The translations under genes and the position numbers were made by a program. Below are positions 6,301-7,270 of a stretch of 7,270 nt of DNA, one piece after another. The stretch lies in NCBI GenBank assembly GCA_021781185.1, contig JAJXXI010000296.1, positions 1 to 7,270 of the forward strand, written 5' to 3'. How positions within the stretch are numbered: position 1 is the first letter of the stretch; every line of letters begins with the position of its first letter. The notes beneath the pieces are model-generated. The model saw nothing but the letters and a program-made list of their open reading frames with translations. It had not been told where the DNA came from and searched no databases. The DNA is from a bacterium. GTDB taxonomy: Bacteria; Verrucomicrobiota; Verrucomicrobiia; Limisphaerales; UBA11358.

Positions 6301-7255
6301 ATGGCGGCGGCGGGGATGCTTTTTCCGCCATCTGCGACAGCAAACGGCTGTTCAAGTCTTCGGCGGCATTGTAGCCGGAGCGGCGCAACTTCATTTGGAA
6401 CGCCGCCACCTCGATCAGCCGGGCGATGTCGCGTCCGGGCCGCACGGGAATGGTCACATGCGGAATGTCCACGCCCAGGACTTTGACATGCTCCTGATCC
6501 ATGCCCAGCCGCTCCATGTCGGACACGTCGCTCCACACCTTGAGGGTGACGATCAGATCAAGGGTCTTGTCCTTGCGGATGGCCTTGACGCCGAACATCT
6601 GCGCGACGTTGATGATGCCGATGCCGCGCACTTCCATGTGGTCGCGCGTGAGTTCGGCGCTGGTGCAAAGCACTTCCCGCCCGTCCATCAACAGCACCTT
6701 GACGACATCATCCGCCACCAGGCTGTAGCCCCGTTCGATCAGCGCCAGCACCGACTCGCTTTTGCCGATGCCGCTTTCGCCGCGGATGATGACGCCCACC
6801 CCCAGAATGTCCACCATGCAGCCCAGTTCCGACCCGCGCGGTGCAAACATCATCTCCAGTTCCAGCGTCGCCTTGCTGATGAATTTCATCGTCAACTGCG
6901 GCGTCTGGAAAATCGGCACTCCCGCCTGCTCGGCGGCGGCGAGAAATTCCTTGTCCGGCTTCAGCGCGCGGCTGATGACCACGCAGGGAACCTTGTAGGC
7001 AAACAAATAGGCGTAACGCGCCACCCGTTCCTCCTGACGCAGGGACCGCAGGTAAAACACCTCCGCATGGCCCATCACTTGAACGCGTTTGTAGGCGAAA
7101 TAGCGGGTAAAGCCGCTGAGCGCCAGCCCGGGCCGGTTCACCGTTGGCTCGCGGATGACGCGGTCCAGGCCGGACTCGCCGGCCAGGAGCCGCATTCCCA
7201 AAGCGGCCCCCTGTCGCTCGTGAAACTGCCCAACGGTAACGTGCTGGCTCTGCAT
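6290..7255 (-). CDS. hprK: HPr kinase/phosphorylase
   Basis: Phosphorylates HPr on its regulatory Ser; bifunctional family members also remove that phosphate. It has 321 residues, normal for the family. The N-terminal domain spans about 1-135 and the P-loop kinase domain about 136-321. Walker A is GESGIGKS (159-166) with Lys165, followed by SLVADD with Asp182-Asp183. The HprK signature EVRGIGIINV (208-217) and the C-terminal IPVRPGR (269-275) and GYNAAE (294-299) are all present. Oddity: Leu144 replaces the His that precedes Walker A Lys by 21 residues in Firmicute enzymes (Lactobacillus casei His140/Lys161, from memory). A Pro-rich tail (PPPPLSP) ends the protein. The start at 7255 is well bounded: an in-frame TAG is at 7267-7265 and no start codon lies between. 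No Shine-Dalgarno is visible. HPr, its substrate, is next. Confidence 0.96.
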   Translation of the reverse strand: MQSQHVTVGQFHERQGAALGMRLLAGESGLDRVIREPTVNRPGLALSGFTRYFAYKRVQVMGHAEVFYLRSLRQEERVARYAYLFAYKVPCVVISRALKPDKEFLAAAEQAGVPIFQTPQLTMKFISKATLELEMMFAPRGSELGCMVDILGVGVIIRGESGIGKSESVLALIERGYSLVADDVVKVLLMDGREVLCTSAELTRDHMEVRGIGIINVAQMFGVKAIRKDKTLDLIVTLKVWSDVSDMERLGMDQEHVKVLGVDIPHVTIPVRPGRDIARLIEVAAFQMKLRRSGYNAAEDLNSRLLSQMAEKASPPPPLSP

Positions 7256-7270
7256 GTCCGCAGGCTACCA
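7256..7270. other. 15-base edge upstream of hprK
   Basis: Only 15 bases precede hprK in the window. They contain a TAG on the minus strand (7267-7265) that could be the end of an upstream gene but is too short to assign. Any promoter for hprK lies outside the window. Confidence 0.3.

Overview
All seven recognisable genes lie on the minus strand, so the window is transcribed from its right end to its left end. Composition is GC-rich (about 60 % by eye) and most start codons have no Shine-Dalgarno sequence. That, together with an hprK-HPr pair directly ahead of gatC-gatA and short degenerate tandem repeats between genes, suggests an environmental Gram-negative bacterium, most likely Verrucomicrobiota of the Pedosphaera/Limisphaera type. 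The phylum is an inference from gene content and style, not from a database match.

Right block (7255 to 3959), in transcription order: HPr kinase/phosphorylase (hprK), an HPr phosphocarrier with both the His and the Ser phosphorylation sites, GatC, and GatA of the tRNA-dependent amidotransferase. The first two form a regulatory phosphorylation pair. The last two are two thirds of the GatCAB enzyme that amidates misacylated Glu-tRNA(Gln) or Asp-tRNA(Asn). gatB is not in the window. The HprK has Leu144 where the Firmicute bifunctional enzymes have a conserved active-site His.

Left block (3775 to 1, running off the window): a TetR-family repressor, an RND membrane-fusion lipoprotein and an MdtB/MdtC-class RND inner-membrane pump that is cut by the left edge after 637 codons. 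Repressor and fusion protein overlap by ATGA. In front of the repressor is a triple half-site (two overlapping palindromes, 3778-3800) that looks like its operator. The simplest reading is an autoregulated, drug- or solvent-inducible tripartite efflux operon; the outer-membrane factor may lie beyond the left edge.

No gap reaches 300 bases; the longest is 183 bases (3776-3958), between gatA and the repressor, and holds hairpins and the operator. I see no tRNA, rRNA, CRISPR array, insertion sequence or defence-type system. The gene content is ordinary; the points worth following are the operator architecture, the HprK substitution and the intergenic repeats. I did not find a convincing undescribed system.
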